NCBI RefSeq assembly: GCF_001613105.1
Contig: NZ_BDBS01000022.1
Coordinates: forward strand, 124,001-188,000
Length of the DNA stretch: 64,000 nt
Source: Nocardia pseudobrasiliensis NBRC 108224
Lineage (GTDB): Bacteria; Actinomycetota; Actinomycetes; Mycobacteriales; Mycobacteriaceae
Direction: 5' to 3'
The notes under the pieces are model-generated. The model was not told where the DNA came from. It was given only the letters and a program-made list of their open reading frames with translations, and made no database searches. The translations under genes and the position numbers were made by a program. This document shows, one piece after another, positions 1 to 7,668 of the stretch; position 1 is the first letter of the stretch; every line of letters begins with the position of its first letter.

Positions 1-284
1 CGGCCCAGATCCGACCACATCATGACCAGGAACCGGTCTCGCCGCGCGGCCACCCGACCGGCCAGCGGCGTGCAGGCGAATCGGCCGATCCACAGCGCGA
101 GCAGAATCGTCGACATCGCGGTCGGCGAGCCGAAGGCCCGCACGGACTGCAGGGCGAAGGCGACGGGAATCAGTCCGTCGGTCAGCCCGGAACAGATGCC
201 GCCGAAGTACACGCCGCGAAACGCGGGCACCCGCAGCACCCGCAGCCGATCGCGACCGGCGGCCCGGATCGAGGCAACGGTCAT
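1..284 (-). CDS. MFS transporter, N-terminal part (cut by window edge)
   Basis: Only the first ~94 codons are present. The protein opens MTVASIRAAGRDRLRVLR, followed by a hydrophobic stretch typical of the first helices of a major facilitator, with the sequence GGICSGLTDGLIPVAFAL and then ILLALWIGRFACTPLAGRVAARRDR. The last part matches the MFS loop 2/3 signature (G-x-x-x-D/R-R-x-x-R). The start codon overlaps the stop of the upstream cupin gene (ATGA), so the two are translationally coupled. The context, a peptide gene then an oxygenase then this transporter, suggests export of a modified peptide, but the substrate is unknown. Confidence 0.8.
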   Translation of the reverse strand, partial: MTVASIRAAGRDRLRVLRVPAFRGVYFGGICSGLTDGLIPVAFALQSVRAFGSPTAMSTILLALWIGRFACTPLAGRVAARRDRFLVMMWSDLG

Positions 285-1495
285 GCGTCCACCAGTCCAC
301 CGACCCGATACAGCGCCGCCACCAGCTCCCGGCCGTTATCCGGTCCGAGGCCCGAAATCGTCTCGAGCCACTCGGGCAGGGCCAGCGGCGCACAGCTGTT
401 GACGCGCTCGGCCAGGGTCCGCAGATCCAGCGCCACATTGGTCCGCAGCGTGCGACCCCGGACCACCAGCTCGCCCTGACCACAATCGCTCAGCACACCG
501 GGAAACGCGCCGCGCATGCGCTCGGGCAGCTCGCCGCGGCCGTCGAGCACGGCGCGATTGGGCCGATCGACATGGCCGCTGCTGCGCTCGACGGCGTACT
601 TCCGCACGAACCGCGCCCCGATCGACGAGGCGATCCGCTCGCCGAAGGCGTGGTCGCGCATCAGTTCCTGGATGTTGTCCTCGAACTCGCGCATCGTCGC
701 GAATTCGCCGATATCGGGCAGCAGCACGTCATCGATCACGGTCGTGACCGCCGAGCGGAGCAGTCGCTGCCGGTCGAGCGGATACACCGTCAGGCCGAGA
801 AATGCGGACGGCCCGTCATTGCGAAAAAGGTGGTAGCGCCCGCGCGGTATCGAGACGAAATCGCCGGAGCGCAGGGTGAAGGATTCGGCGCTGGACAGAT
901 GGGATTCGATCTCGAAGGAGATCCCGTTGAACGACGGACTGCGCAGGAACAGCTCCTCCGGCAGCGCCCCGTCGGGCCACACCCATACCGTCTTCTCGGA
1001 GGGGCCCAGATGAATGATCATCGATGGCTCGGCATCGCAATGGATTCCGAACGGCGTCCATTCACAGTCGGCGATGAAGGTGTACACATCCGTGCCCGAC
1101 AGCGGCTCGCGGCCGGGACCGCGCATCAGGCTCGCGACGAGTGTCGAAAACCATTCGGCCAGATCCAACGACCAGGCGGCCAAGCCGTTGATCGCCACAC
1201 ATCCGCCGCCCGCCCCGGCGGTGCGGCGCAACCAGTCCACCGGCGACTCCGACGGTTCGGCGACCGTTCGCACCAGTTCGTCGGACAGGCGGTAATCGAG
1301 CGCGTTCGAGCGGAACGCCCGCACCCTGGGCGCCTTGTCACCGCTCGCGGTGAGATTGCCGACTGCCTCGCGGAGCATGCCGTCGAGGCGGCCGACCTCC
1401 TCGGAATCCAACAGTGCTTCGATGAACACGAGATTCGGGAAATCGGGTCCGTCGCCGGTGAACATCTGCCACTCGGATCGGAAACGATAATTCAT
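281..1495 (-). CDS. JmjC/cupin-like 2-oxoglutarate-type oxygenase
   Basis: 404 residues. The centre shows a cupin metal triad: His152-x-Asp154 in GIHCDAEPSMIIHL and a distal His222 in SIPRGRYHLF, spaced as in JmjC-type Fe(II)/2-oxoglutarate hydroxylases such as the ribosomal oxygenases. The C-terminal ~100 residues would correspond to the winged-helix-like tail of that family. Those enzymes hydroxylate protein side chains (Arg, His), so a peptide or protein substrate is plausible. The gene follows a 32-codon peptide gene and overlaps an MFS transporter gene by 4 bp. The start is ATG, weakly preceded by GAGAG. The substrate is inference; an ordinary ribosomal-oxygenase role is the main alternative, although the operon context does not favour it. 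Confidence 0.75.
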   Translation of the reverse strand: MNYRFRSEWQMFTGDGPDFPNLVFIEALLDSEEVGRLDGMLREAVGNLTASGDKAPRVRAFRSNALDYRLSDELVRTVAEPSESPVDWLRRTAGAGGGCVAINGLAAWSLDLAEWFSTLVASLMRGPGREPLSGTDVYTFIADCEWTPFGIHCDAEPSMIIHLGPSEKTVWVWPDGALPEELFLRSPSFNGISFEIESHLSSAESFTLRSGDFVSIPRGRYHLFRNDGPSAFLGLTVYPLDRQRLLRSAVTTVIDDVLLPDIGEFATMREFEDNIQELMRDHAFGERIASSIGARFVRKYAVERSSGHVDRPNRAVLDGRGELPERMRGAFPGVLSDCGQGELVVRGRTLRTNVALDLRTLAERVNSCAPLALPEWLETISGLGPDNGRELVAALYRVGGLVDA

Positions 1496-1541
1496 GGAGG
1501 GTCTCTCGGGGTCGGCGTACCGAATTAAATCAACTTACCCA

Positions 1542-1557
1542 CACGACGAACGTCGTG
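1542..1557 (-). promoter_or_regulatory. Short hairpin between peptide gene and oxygenase gene
   Basis: CACGACG-AA-CGTCGTG is a perfect 7-bp inverted repeat located between the stop of the small peptide gene (1566) and the start of the oxygenase (1495). Attenuating or mRNA-stabilising stem-loops at this place are common where a precursor peptide must be made in excess over its modifying enzyme. There is no U-tract, so it is not a classical terminator. The function is inferred. Confidence 0.45.
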
Positions 1558-1565
1558 CGGGGATT

Positions 1566-1664
1566 TCAGTGACCGGTGTCCTGACGCGGAGATCCCGTGA
1601 CTCCACGGTCGAAATCGAACTCGTCGACAATTTCCAAGACGAGATCATCGTTCTCTTTTTCCAT
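1566..1664 (-). CDS. Putative RiPP precursor peptide, 32 aa
   Basis: ATG with a strong Shine-Dalgarno (GAGGGGAG, 5 nt spacing) opens a 32-codon frame ending TGA. The N-terminal part is acidic and hydrophobic (MEKENDDLVLEIVDEFDFD), like a recognition leader. It is followed by a short polar tail, RGVTGSPRQDTGH, with Ser, Thr, Arg, Asp and His as possible modification sites. An in-frame upstream ATG at 1679 would add five residues. The EFDFD segment loosely recalls the FxLD leaders of one lanthipeptide group, but there is no Cys-rich core. The gene lies directly upstream of a JmjC-like oxygenase and an exporter in the same orientation. No family was recognised; the precursor role is inferred from size, ribosome binding site and neighbours. 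Confidence 0.5.
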   Translation of the reverse strand: MEKENDDLVLEIVDEFDFDRGVTGSPRQDTGH

Positions 1665-1975
1665 GGCAACTCCCCTCATGACACATTGTCTCCTCCGGGT
1701 GATCCCGGAGACTCCCAACCCCGAGAGACATCCCGATCAAAGCAGAACAGCAACGTCCCCGCATCCTTTCCACAGACGTTCCCCGAGGCTCGGAAAACCA
1801 CTTCCACCTGCAAGTTTCGATTTCTTCCTCAATAGCGCGTGACCCATATCACAAATCCAGCCTCGGTCACCCCCGGCCCGGTTGCTGTCGCGACGCCCGC
1901 GCGAGGCGTCGAAATCACCTGTCCCGCAGCCATTGACACCCGCCCCACCTGGGCCTACAGTCTCCCCACCGAATA
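1665..1975. other. Divergent intergenic region, peptide operon / ROK gene
   Basis: About 310 bp without a convincing larger gene. Just upstream of the peptide gene is the inverted repeat CTCCGGG-TGAT-CCCGGAG (1693-1710). It would lie in the 5' leader of the peptide mRNA and close to the second Shine-Dalgarno-like GGAGGAGA. A 13-codon overlapping frame (1645-1686, minus) starts after that GGAGGAGA. No clear -35/-10 consensus could be assigned for the minus-strand operon. Confidence 0.4.
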
Positions 1976-1988
1976 AGGAAACTTTCCT
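1976..1988. promoter_or_regulatory. ROK-type operator palindrome
   Basis: AGGAAA-C-TTTCCT is a perfect 13-bp palindrome 35 bp upstream of the ROK regulator start. Its form (AGGAAA/TTTCCT) fits the A/T-centred operators bound by NagC/Mlc/XylR-type repressors. It suggests autoregulation and control of the downstream sugar-uptake operon. Confidence 0.6.
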
Positions 1989-2022
1989 AACAGTTCGACC
2001 CGACGGCGGGTGAGGAGGGCCG

Positions 2023-3207
2023 ATGGCCGATATACGACCCACCCTCGCGGGGACACCGAGTCTGTTGCGCGCCATCAACGATCGGGCCGCGCTGGAGCTG
2101 TTGCTGGCCAACGGACCGCTGTCGCGGACGCAGATCGGAACGCTCACCGGATTGTCCAAACCGACCGCCTCGCAACTGCTCACGCGCCTCGAGGCCGCAG
2201 GGCTGGTGGTGCCGATCGGCACCGCGGCGGGCGGGCCCGGGCCCAATGCCCAGCTGTACCAGGTGAATCCAGCGGCCGGATATGTGGCGGGCGTCGATGT
2301 CACCAATACCGAGGTCCGCATCGCGGTCGCCGATATCACCGGTACGACGCTGGCGGAGCATCAGGTCCGCACCAAGGGCTGGTCGGCGGCCACCACGGTC
2401 TCCCGGGTGGGCGAGGCCGTCGCCGAGACCGTCGGGCTGGCGGGCCTGGAGCGAAATGTCTTGCGCGAGGTCGTGATCGGAATCGGCGGGGCGATGGATC
2501 CGAGCACCGGCACGCTGCGCTACGCCACCCACCTACCGGGCTGGCACTCGCCCAGGCTGATCGCCGAACTCGAGGATGCGATCGGGGCGCGGGTATCGAT
2601 CGAGAACGATGTCAATCTCGCGGCCATTGCCGAACAGGCGCACGGCGCGGCCCAGGGCTGCGAGGATTTCGTCCTGCTGTGGACCGCGGCGGGGGTCGGC
2701 GCGGCGATCGTGATCGCGGGCCGGTTGCATCGCGGTTTCCACGGGGGCGCGGGCGAGGTCGGGTACATGCCGCTGCCGGGTGCGCCGATCGTGCACGATG
2801 TGCGCCGCAAGAATTCCGGCGGATTTCAGCAATTGGCAGGCGCCCCAGCGGTTTCCGCGCTCGCGCGGCGGCACGGGCTGTCCGCGCCCACGGCGGCCTC
2901 GGCCGTCACCGAGGCGCTCGAGACGCCCGGCGCGGGCGAGCGGTTTCTCGCCGAATTCGCCGACCGGCTCGCCCTGGGACTCGCCTCGATCGTCGCGGTG
3001 GTCGACCCGGAGCTGGTGATCCTGGCCGGAGCGGTGCCGCGCGCCGGGGGCGAGCTGCTGCGCGCCCTGGTCCAGGACGCGCTGGCGGAGTTGACCTTCG
3101 CGCGCCCCGACGTGCGCGGCAGCACCGTGCCCGGATCCTCCGTTCTGCACGGCGCGCTACAGCGCGCACTGGCTACCACGAGGGAAGCCGTTTTCTCGAC
3201 CCATTGA
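2023..3207 (+). CDS. ROK family transcriptional regulator
   Basis: 394 residues. Residues ~15-75 form a winged helix-turn-helix (GPLSRTQIGTLTGLSKPTASQLL), followed by a ROK sugar-kinase-like fold with the ATP/sugar signature VAGVDVTNTEVRIAVADITG and the IENDVNLAAIAEQAHGAAQG segment. The start is ATG after GAGGAGG. The usual ROK zinc motif (CxCGxxGCxE) is missing: the region reads GEVGYMPLPGAPIVHDVRRKNSG with no cysteines. It may therefore not bind zinc. It probably represses the following ABC transporter/glycosidase operon until the sugar arrives, using the palindrome upstream. Family assignment is firm; the inducer is unknown. Confidence 0.9.
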   Translation: MADIRPTLAGTPSLLRAINDRAALELLLANGPLSRTQIGTLTGLSKPTASQLLTRLEAAGLVVPIGTAAGGPGPNAQLYQVNPAAGYVAGVDVTNTEVRIAVADITGTTLAEHQVRTKGWSAATTVSRVGEAVAETVGLAGLERNVLREVVIGIGGAMDPSTGTLRYATHLPGWHSPRLIAELEDAIGARVSIENDVNLAAIAEQAHGAAQGCEDFVLLWTAAGVGAAIVIAGRLHRGFHGGAGEVGYMPLPGAPIVHDVRRKNSGGFQQLAGAPAVSALARRHGLSAPTAASAVTEALETPGAGERFLAEFADRLALGLASIVAVVDPELVILAGAVPRAGGELLRALVQDALAELTFARPDVRGSTVPGSSVLHGALQRALATTREAVFSTH

Positions 3208-3224
3208 TCTTTCAGGAGTACCCC

Positions 3225-4562
3225 ATGAGAACCCCGCTCCGTGCCCTCGCCGCCACCGCGACCGCGACCCTCGCCCTGCTCGCCACCGCCTGTACCGGAA
3301 CCAATTCCGGTGGCGGAGATGACGGTTCGGACGCCGGCAAGAGCGTCGACATCACCTTCTGGCACGGCTGGAGCCAGGACAACGAGGTCAAGGCCATCAC
3401 CGACAATGTGGCCGCCTTCGAGAAGCTGCACCCCAACATCCACGTCAAACTGGTCGGCAATGTCTCCGACGACAAGATCGAACAGGCGCTGCGGGCGGGC
3501 GGGCGCGACGCCCCGGATGTGGCCTCCTCCTTCAGCACCGACAATGTGGGCAAGTTCTGCTCGGCGGGAGTCTGGCTCGACCTCGCGCCGTTCCTGGCCA
3601 AGGACGGCATCGACCCCGCCGCGACCTTCCCCGCCCCGATGCGCGAATACACCCGATTCCAAGGCAACCAATGCGCCCTGCCGCTGCTGGGCGACGCCTA
3701 TGGGCTGTACTACAACAAGAACGCCTTCGCCGCGGCCGGAATCACCGCCCCGCCCAAGACTTTCAGCGAATTCGACGCCGCCGCGGCCAAACTGACCCAG
3801 GCCGAGGGCGACGGCTACAAACAGCTCGGCTTCATGCCCACCTACCACGGCTACGAGACCACGCCCATGCACTATCTGGGCCAATACGGCGCAACGTATT
3901 TCGACGGCGACGGCAAATCGAATCTGGCCGCCGATCCGAAGGTCGCGGCAATGCTCACTTGGCAGAAGGGCCTGATCGACAAGCTCGGCGGGCTGGACAA
4001 GCTCGAACGCTACCGCACTACCTTCGGCGAGGAGTTCAGCGCCAAGAACCCCTTCCAGACCGGCCAGGTGGCCATGTCCTTCGACGGTGAGTGGCGCACC
4101 CAGATGCTCGCCGAGGCCAAGGTCGGATTCGACTGGGCCACAGCGCCTTTCCCGGTGCCCGACGATCAGGCCGCCAGCTACGGTCGCGGCTACATCACCG
4201 GAACCATCATCGGCATCACCAAGTCCAGCCAGAAGCAAACCGCCGCTTGGCAATTGGTGAAGTACCTGACCACCGACACCGACGCCGTGGTGAATTTCGC
4301 CAACGCCATCCACAATGTGCCCAGCACCATCGAGGCGCTCGCCTCGCCGAAACTGTCCGCCGACGCCAACTTCCGCACCTTCGTCGACATCGCCAAGCAT
4401 CCGCAGTCCTCGACCACCCCGGCCAGCATCAACGGCGGCGCGTACCAGGTCTCGCTCAAGAATCTCGGCTACGACGTCGAAGCCGGTAAGCAGGCCGATC
4501 TGCGCGCGGGCCTGACCGCGACGGCCAAGGAAATCGACGAGGCGATCGCCCAGGCCAAGTGA
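3225..4562 (+). CDS. Extracellular sugar-binding lipoprotein of ABC importer
   Basis: 445 residues. The N-terminus MRTPLRALAATATATLALL ends in a lipobox-like ATAC at Cys ~23, so it is a lipoprotein anchored outside the membrane. The mature part begins VDITFWHGWSQDN, typical of family-1 solute-binding proteins (MalE/UgpB type), and carries GDAYGLYYNKNAFAAAGI in the hinge region. The ribosome binding site is AGGAG. It follows the ROK gene by 17 bp and its stop overlaps the first permease start (TGATG). Expected ligands are oligosaccharides or glycosides; the downstream GH4 enzyme suggests a glucoside or aminosugar disaccharide. Confidence 0.92.
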   Translation: MRTPLRALAATATATLALLATACTGTNSGGGDDGSDAGKSVDITFWHGWSQDNEVKAITDNVAAFEKLHPNIHVKLVGNVSDDKIEQALRAGGRDAPDVASSFSTDNVGKFCSAGVWLDLAPFLAKDGIDPAATFPAPMREYTRFQGNQCALPLLGDAYGLYYNKNAFAAAGITAPPKTFSEFDAAAAKLTQAEGDGYKQLGFMPTYHGYETTPMHYLGQYGATYFDGDGKSNLAADPKVAAMLTWQKGLIDKLGGLDKLERYRTTFGEEFSAKNPFQTGQVAMSFDGEWRTQMLAEAKVGFDWATAPFPVPDDQAASYGRGYITGTIIGITKSSQKQTAAWQLVKYLTTDTDAVVNFANAIHNVPSTIEALASPKLSADANFRTFVDIAKHPQSSTTPASINGGAYQVSLKNLGYDVEAGKQADLRAGLTATAKEIDEAIAQAK

Positions 4563-5485
4563 TGGTTGTTCGTAAGCGCCGCAACGCTGTTCGCACGGTA
4601 GCGTTCCTGTCGCCCTGGCTGATCGGCTTCACGGTCTTCTTCGCCTACCCGCTGCTGTCGACGCTGTACTTCTCGTTCATGCGCTACGACGGGTTCACCG
4701 CGCCGACCTTCACCGGCCTGAAGAACTGGGACTATGTCCTGGACAAGTACCCGTTCTTCTGGCAGGGCCTGCGCAATACGCTGTGGCTGGTCCTGGTGAT
4801 GGTGTCGCTGCGCGTGGTCTTCGGGCTGGGCATCGGAATGCTGGTCACCAAGATCAAATCCGGGCTCGGCTTCTTCCGGACCGTGTTCTATCTGCCGTAT
4901 CTGGCCCCGCCGGTCGCCGCGACCATGGCCTTCGCCTTCCTGCTGAATCCGGGCACCGGACCGGTGAACCACGTGCTCGGCGAAATCGGTCTGCCGCAAC
5001 CGGGTTGGTTCAACGACCCGGCCTGGTCCAAGCCGGCGCTGACCATGCTGGCGCTGTGGGGCGTGGGCGATCTGATGGTGATCTTCATGGCGGCGCTGCT
5101 GGACGTACCCCGCGAGCAGTACGAGGCGGCACGGCTCGACGGCGCGGGCGCGCCCCAGCGGTTCCGCTACATCACCCTGCCCAACATCATGCCGATCGTG
5201 CTGTTCGCGGTGGTGACCGGCGTGATCCAGACCATGCAGTACTACACCCAGGCCATCGTGGCCGGGAAGGTCGCCAGCGGCAAGATCGCCAATGCCGGTG
5301 AGCAATTCGAGCCCGGCTATCCGCACGGTTCCACCTGGACGCTGCCGCAGCTGATCTACAACCTCGGCTTCCAACGGTTCGACACCGGCTCGGCCTGCGT
5401 CGTCGCGGTGATCCTGTTCGCCCTGTCCATGGCCGCCACGGCGTTGCTGCTGCGCCGCGGGTCCGGCTTCCTGCGAGAGGACTGA
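4562..5485 (+). CDS. ABC sugar transporter permease (MalF/UgpA type)
   Basis: 307 residues with six predicted hydrophobic helices, starting FLSPWLIGFTVFFAYPLLST. The EAA loop is visible near residue ~190 (EQYEAARLDGAGAPQRFRYITLPNI), where it would contact the ATPase. The ATG overlaps the binding-protein stop codon; a GTG three bases earlier is possible. It forms the membrane channel with the next permease. No ATP-binding subunit gene is nearby. Actinobacteria commonly energise such importers with a shared MsiK-type ATPase encoded elsewhere. Confidence 0.92.
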   Translation: MVVRKRRNAVRTVAFLSPWLIGFTVFFAYPLLSTLYFSFMRYDGFTAPTFTGLKNWDYVLDKYPFFWQGLRNTLWLVLVMVSLRVVFGLGIGMLVTKIKSGLGFFRTVFYLPYLAPPVAATMAFAFLLNPGTGPVNHVLGEIGLPQPGWFNDPAWSKPALTMLALWGVGDLMVIFMAALLDVPREQYEAARLDGAGAPQRFRYITLPNIMPIVLFAVVTGVIQTMQYYTQAIVAGKVASGKIANAGEQFEPGYPHGSTWTLPQLIYNLGFQRFDTGSACVVAVILFALSMAATALLLRRGSGFLRED

Positions 5486-5488
5486 GCC

Positions 5489-6379
5489 ATGGCCGTCACA
5501 TCCCTTGCTCCGGCCCCGGCGGTCGTGGCTCCGCCCGCACCCCGAACCGCCCGGCGCACAACGTTTTTGAACTGGGTGGCGGTGCACGCGCTGGCGATCG
5601 CCGCGGCGCTGGCCTTCCTCATGCCGTTCGGCTTCGTATTCCTCACCTCGGTGATGTCGGATCAGCAGGCGCTGACCTCGCAGCTGTGGCCTTCGGGGTG
5701 GCATTGGGAAAACTATCTGAAGGTCTGGCGTACGCCCGGCTTTCTCACCTGGTGGCGCAACACCCTGGTGTACGCGTGCGCGGGTACGGCACTCACGCTG
5801 CTGTCGAGCGTGCCGGTCGCTTACGCGCTGGCCAAATTCCGTTTCCGGGGTCGCAATCTGGCGCTGATGGGGGTGGTGTCGATGATGATGCTGCCGCCGC
5901 AGGTGACCGTGATTCCCATGTATCTGGTGTGGGCCAAGCAGTTTCACCTCACCGGTTCGCTGTGGCCGCTGATCATTCCGATGGCCTTCGGCGACGCGTT
6001 CTCGATCTTCCTGCTGCGGCAGTTCCTGCTGACCATTCCGGACGAATATCTGGAGGCGGCCCGCATCGATGGCTGCGGACATCTGCGCACGCTGCTGCAG
6101 GTGGTGCTGCCGATGGCCAAACCCGCGATCGCGGCGGTCGCGCTGTTCCAGTTCTTCTATTGCTGGAACGACTATTTCGGCCCGCAGATCTACGCCAGCG
6201 AGAATCCGGCGGCCTGGACGCTCAGCTACGGGCTGGAGTCGTTCAAGGGCGCCCACCACACCAACTGGAACCTCACCATGGCAGCGACCGTGCTGGTGAT
6301 GGCGCCGGTGATCATTCTGTTCTTCTTCGCCCAGAAAGCCTTCATCGAAGGCGTGACACTCACAGGGGTCAAAGGCTGA
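5489..6379 (+). CDS. ABC sugar transporter permease (MalG/UgpE type)
   Basis: 296 residues. A proline/alanine-rich cytoplasmic N-terminus (~25 residues) is followed by six membrane segments. The EAA loop DEYLEAARIDGCGHLRTLL lies near residue ~185. It is separated from the previous permease by 3 bp, and its TGA overlaps the GH4 start (TGATG). It partners the MalF-type permease. Confidence 0.92.
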   Translation: MAVTSLAPAPAVVAPPAPRTARRTTFLNWVAVHALAIAAALAFLMPFGFVFLTSVMSDQQALTSQLWPSGWHWENYLKVWRTPGFLTWWRNTLVYACAGTALTLLSSVPVAYALAKFRFRGRNLALMGVVSMMMLPPQVTVIPMYLVWAKQFHLTGSLWPLIIPMAFGDAFSIFLLRQFLLTIPDEYLEAARIDGCGHLRTLLQVVLPMAKPAIAAVALFQFFYCWNDYFGPQIYASENPAAWTLSYGLESFKGAHHTNWNLTMAATVLVMAPVIILFFFAQKAFIEGVTLTGVKG

Positions 6380-7668
6380 TGTCCGCAGTCAAACTCGCCG
6401 TCGTCGGCGGCGGCTCCACCTACACACCCGAACTCATCGACGGCTTCGCACGCCTGCGCGATGTGCTGCCGATCGACGAACTCGTCCTGATCGATCCCGC
6501 GACGCAGCGACTGGATCTGATCGCCGGGGTGGCCCGGCGGATCTTCGATCGCTACGGCCATCGCGCCCGGATCACCACGACAGACGATGTGGCATATGGC
6601 GTTTCGGGCGCCGACGCCGTTCTGCTGCAACTGCGCGTCGGCGGGCAGGCCGTGCGCGCCGAGGACGAGAGCTGGCCGCTGGACTGCGGCTGTATCGGCC
6701 AGGAGACCACCGGCGCGGGCGGGCTGGCGAAGGCGCTGCGCACCGTGCCGGTGGTGCTCGACATCGCCGAGCAGGTCCGCCGGGCCAGCCCCAAGGCGTG
6801 GATCATCGACTTCACCAATCCGGTCGGCATCGTGACCCGCGCGCTGCTGGACGCGGGCCATCAGGCGGTCGGGCTGTGCAATGTGGCGATCGGCCTGCAG
6901 CGGCGCTTCGCCCGGCATCTGGGTGTGGACCCGCGGCTGATCCGGCTCGATCACATCGGGCTCAACCATCTCACCTGGGAGCGCGGGGTGACCCTGCTCG
7001 ATCATCCGGGCGCTTCGGTCGGGCAGGAGGTGCTGCCCAAACTGCTGGCCGATTTCGGCGAGGCGATCGCCGAGGAGGTGCGACTGCCGCATTCGCTACT
7101 GCGGCGGCTCGGCGTGGTGCCGTCCTATTATCTGCGCTACTTCTATCAGCACGACACGGTGGTGGAGGAGCAGCGGGCCACCGGCTCGCGCGCCGCCGAG
7201 GTGTCCGAGATCGAGCGGCAGCTGCTCGACCTGTACGCCGATCCGACGCTGAACGCCAAGCCCGCGCTGCTCGAAAAGCGCGGCGGCGCTTACTATTCCG
7301 AGGCCGCGGTGCAGCTGCTGGCGGATCTGCTCGGCACCGGCGAGGGCACCGACACCCAGGTGGTCGACACCCGCAACGACGGCATCCTGCCGTTCCTGCC
7401 CGACGAGGCGGTGATCGAGGTGCCAGCCCATGTCGACGCCGACGGCGTCTGGCCGCTGCCGCAGCGTCCGATCGAGCCGCTCTACGCGGGGCTGATCGCA
7501 CACGTGGCCGCATACGAACAGCTGGCGCTGCGCGCGGCGATCGAGGGCGGCCGCGACCGTGTGGTCGACGCACTGCTCGCCCATCCGCTGATCGGACAGT
7601 GGGATACGGCCGAACCGCTGGCCGATCGCCTGATCGCCCACAACCGCGCGTATCTGGGCTGGGCATGA
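6379..7668 (+). CDS. GH4 family 6-phospho-beta-glucosidase
   Basis: 429 residues. The N-terminus has the NAD-binding motif LAVVGGGSTYTPELIDG of glycoside hydrolase family 4. The Mn2+ ligands are visible as Cys in VGLCNVAIGLQ (~residue 172) and His in LDHIGLNHLTWERG (~residue 203). GH4 enzymes cleave 6-phosphorylated glycosides through an NAD-dependent oxidation/elimination mechanism in the cytoplasm. Here the substrate is brought in by an ABC system rather than a PTS, so phosphorylation must happen after uptake. The adjacent kinase is the obvious candidate. The distinction between glucoside and aminosugar substrate is not resolved by sequence. Confidence 0.9.
   Translation: MSAVKLAVVGGGSTYTPELIDGFARLRDVLPIDELVLIDPATQRLDLIAGVARRIFDRYGHRARITTTDDVAYGVSGADAVLLQLRVGGQAVRAEDESWPLDCGCIGQETTGAGGLAKALRTVPVVLDIAEQVRRASPKAWIIDFTNPVGIVTRALLDAGHQAVGLCNVAIGLQRRFARHLGVDPRLIRLDHIGLNHLTWERGVTLLDHPGASVGQEVLPKLLADFGEAIAEEVRLPHSLLRRLGVVPSYYLRYFYQHDTVVEEQRATGSRAAEVSEIERQLLDLYADPTLNAKPALLEKRGGAYYSEAAVQLLADLLGTGEGTDTQVVDTRNDGILPFLPDEAVIEVPAHVDADGVWPLPQRPIEPLYAGLIAHVAAYEQLALRAAIEGGRDRVVDALLAHPLIGQWDTAEPLADRLIAHNRAYLGWA

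Noticed and set aside
572..1528. Long plus-strand frame opposite the cupin oxygenase
   Set aside because: Antisense shadow of a GC-rich gene; Arg/Gln/His-rich composition and no domain.
2826..4400. Long minus-strand frame opposite the solute-binding protein
   Set aside because: Antisense of a convincingly coded lipoprotein; glycine/valine-rich without motifs.
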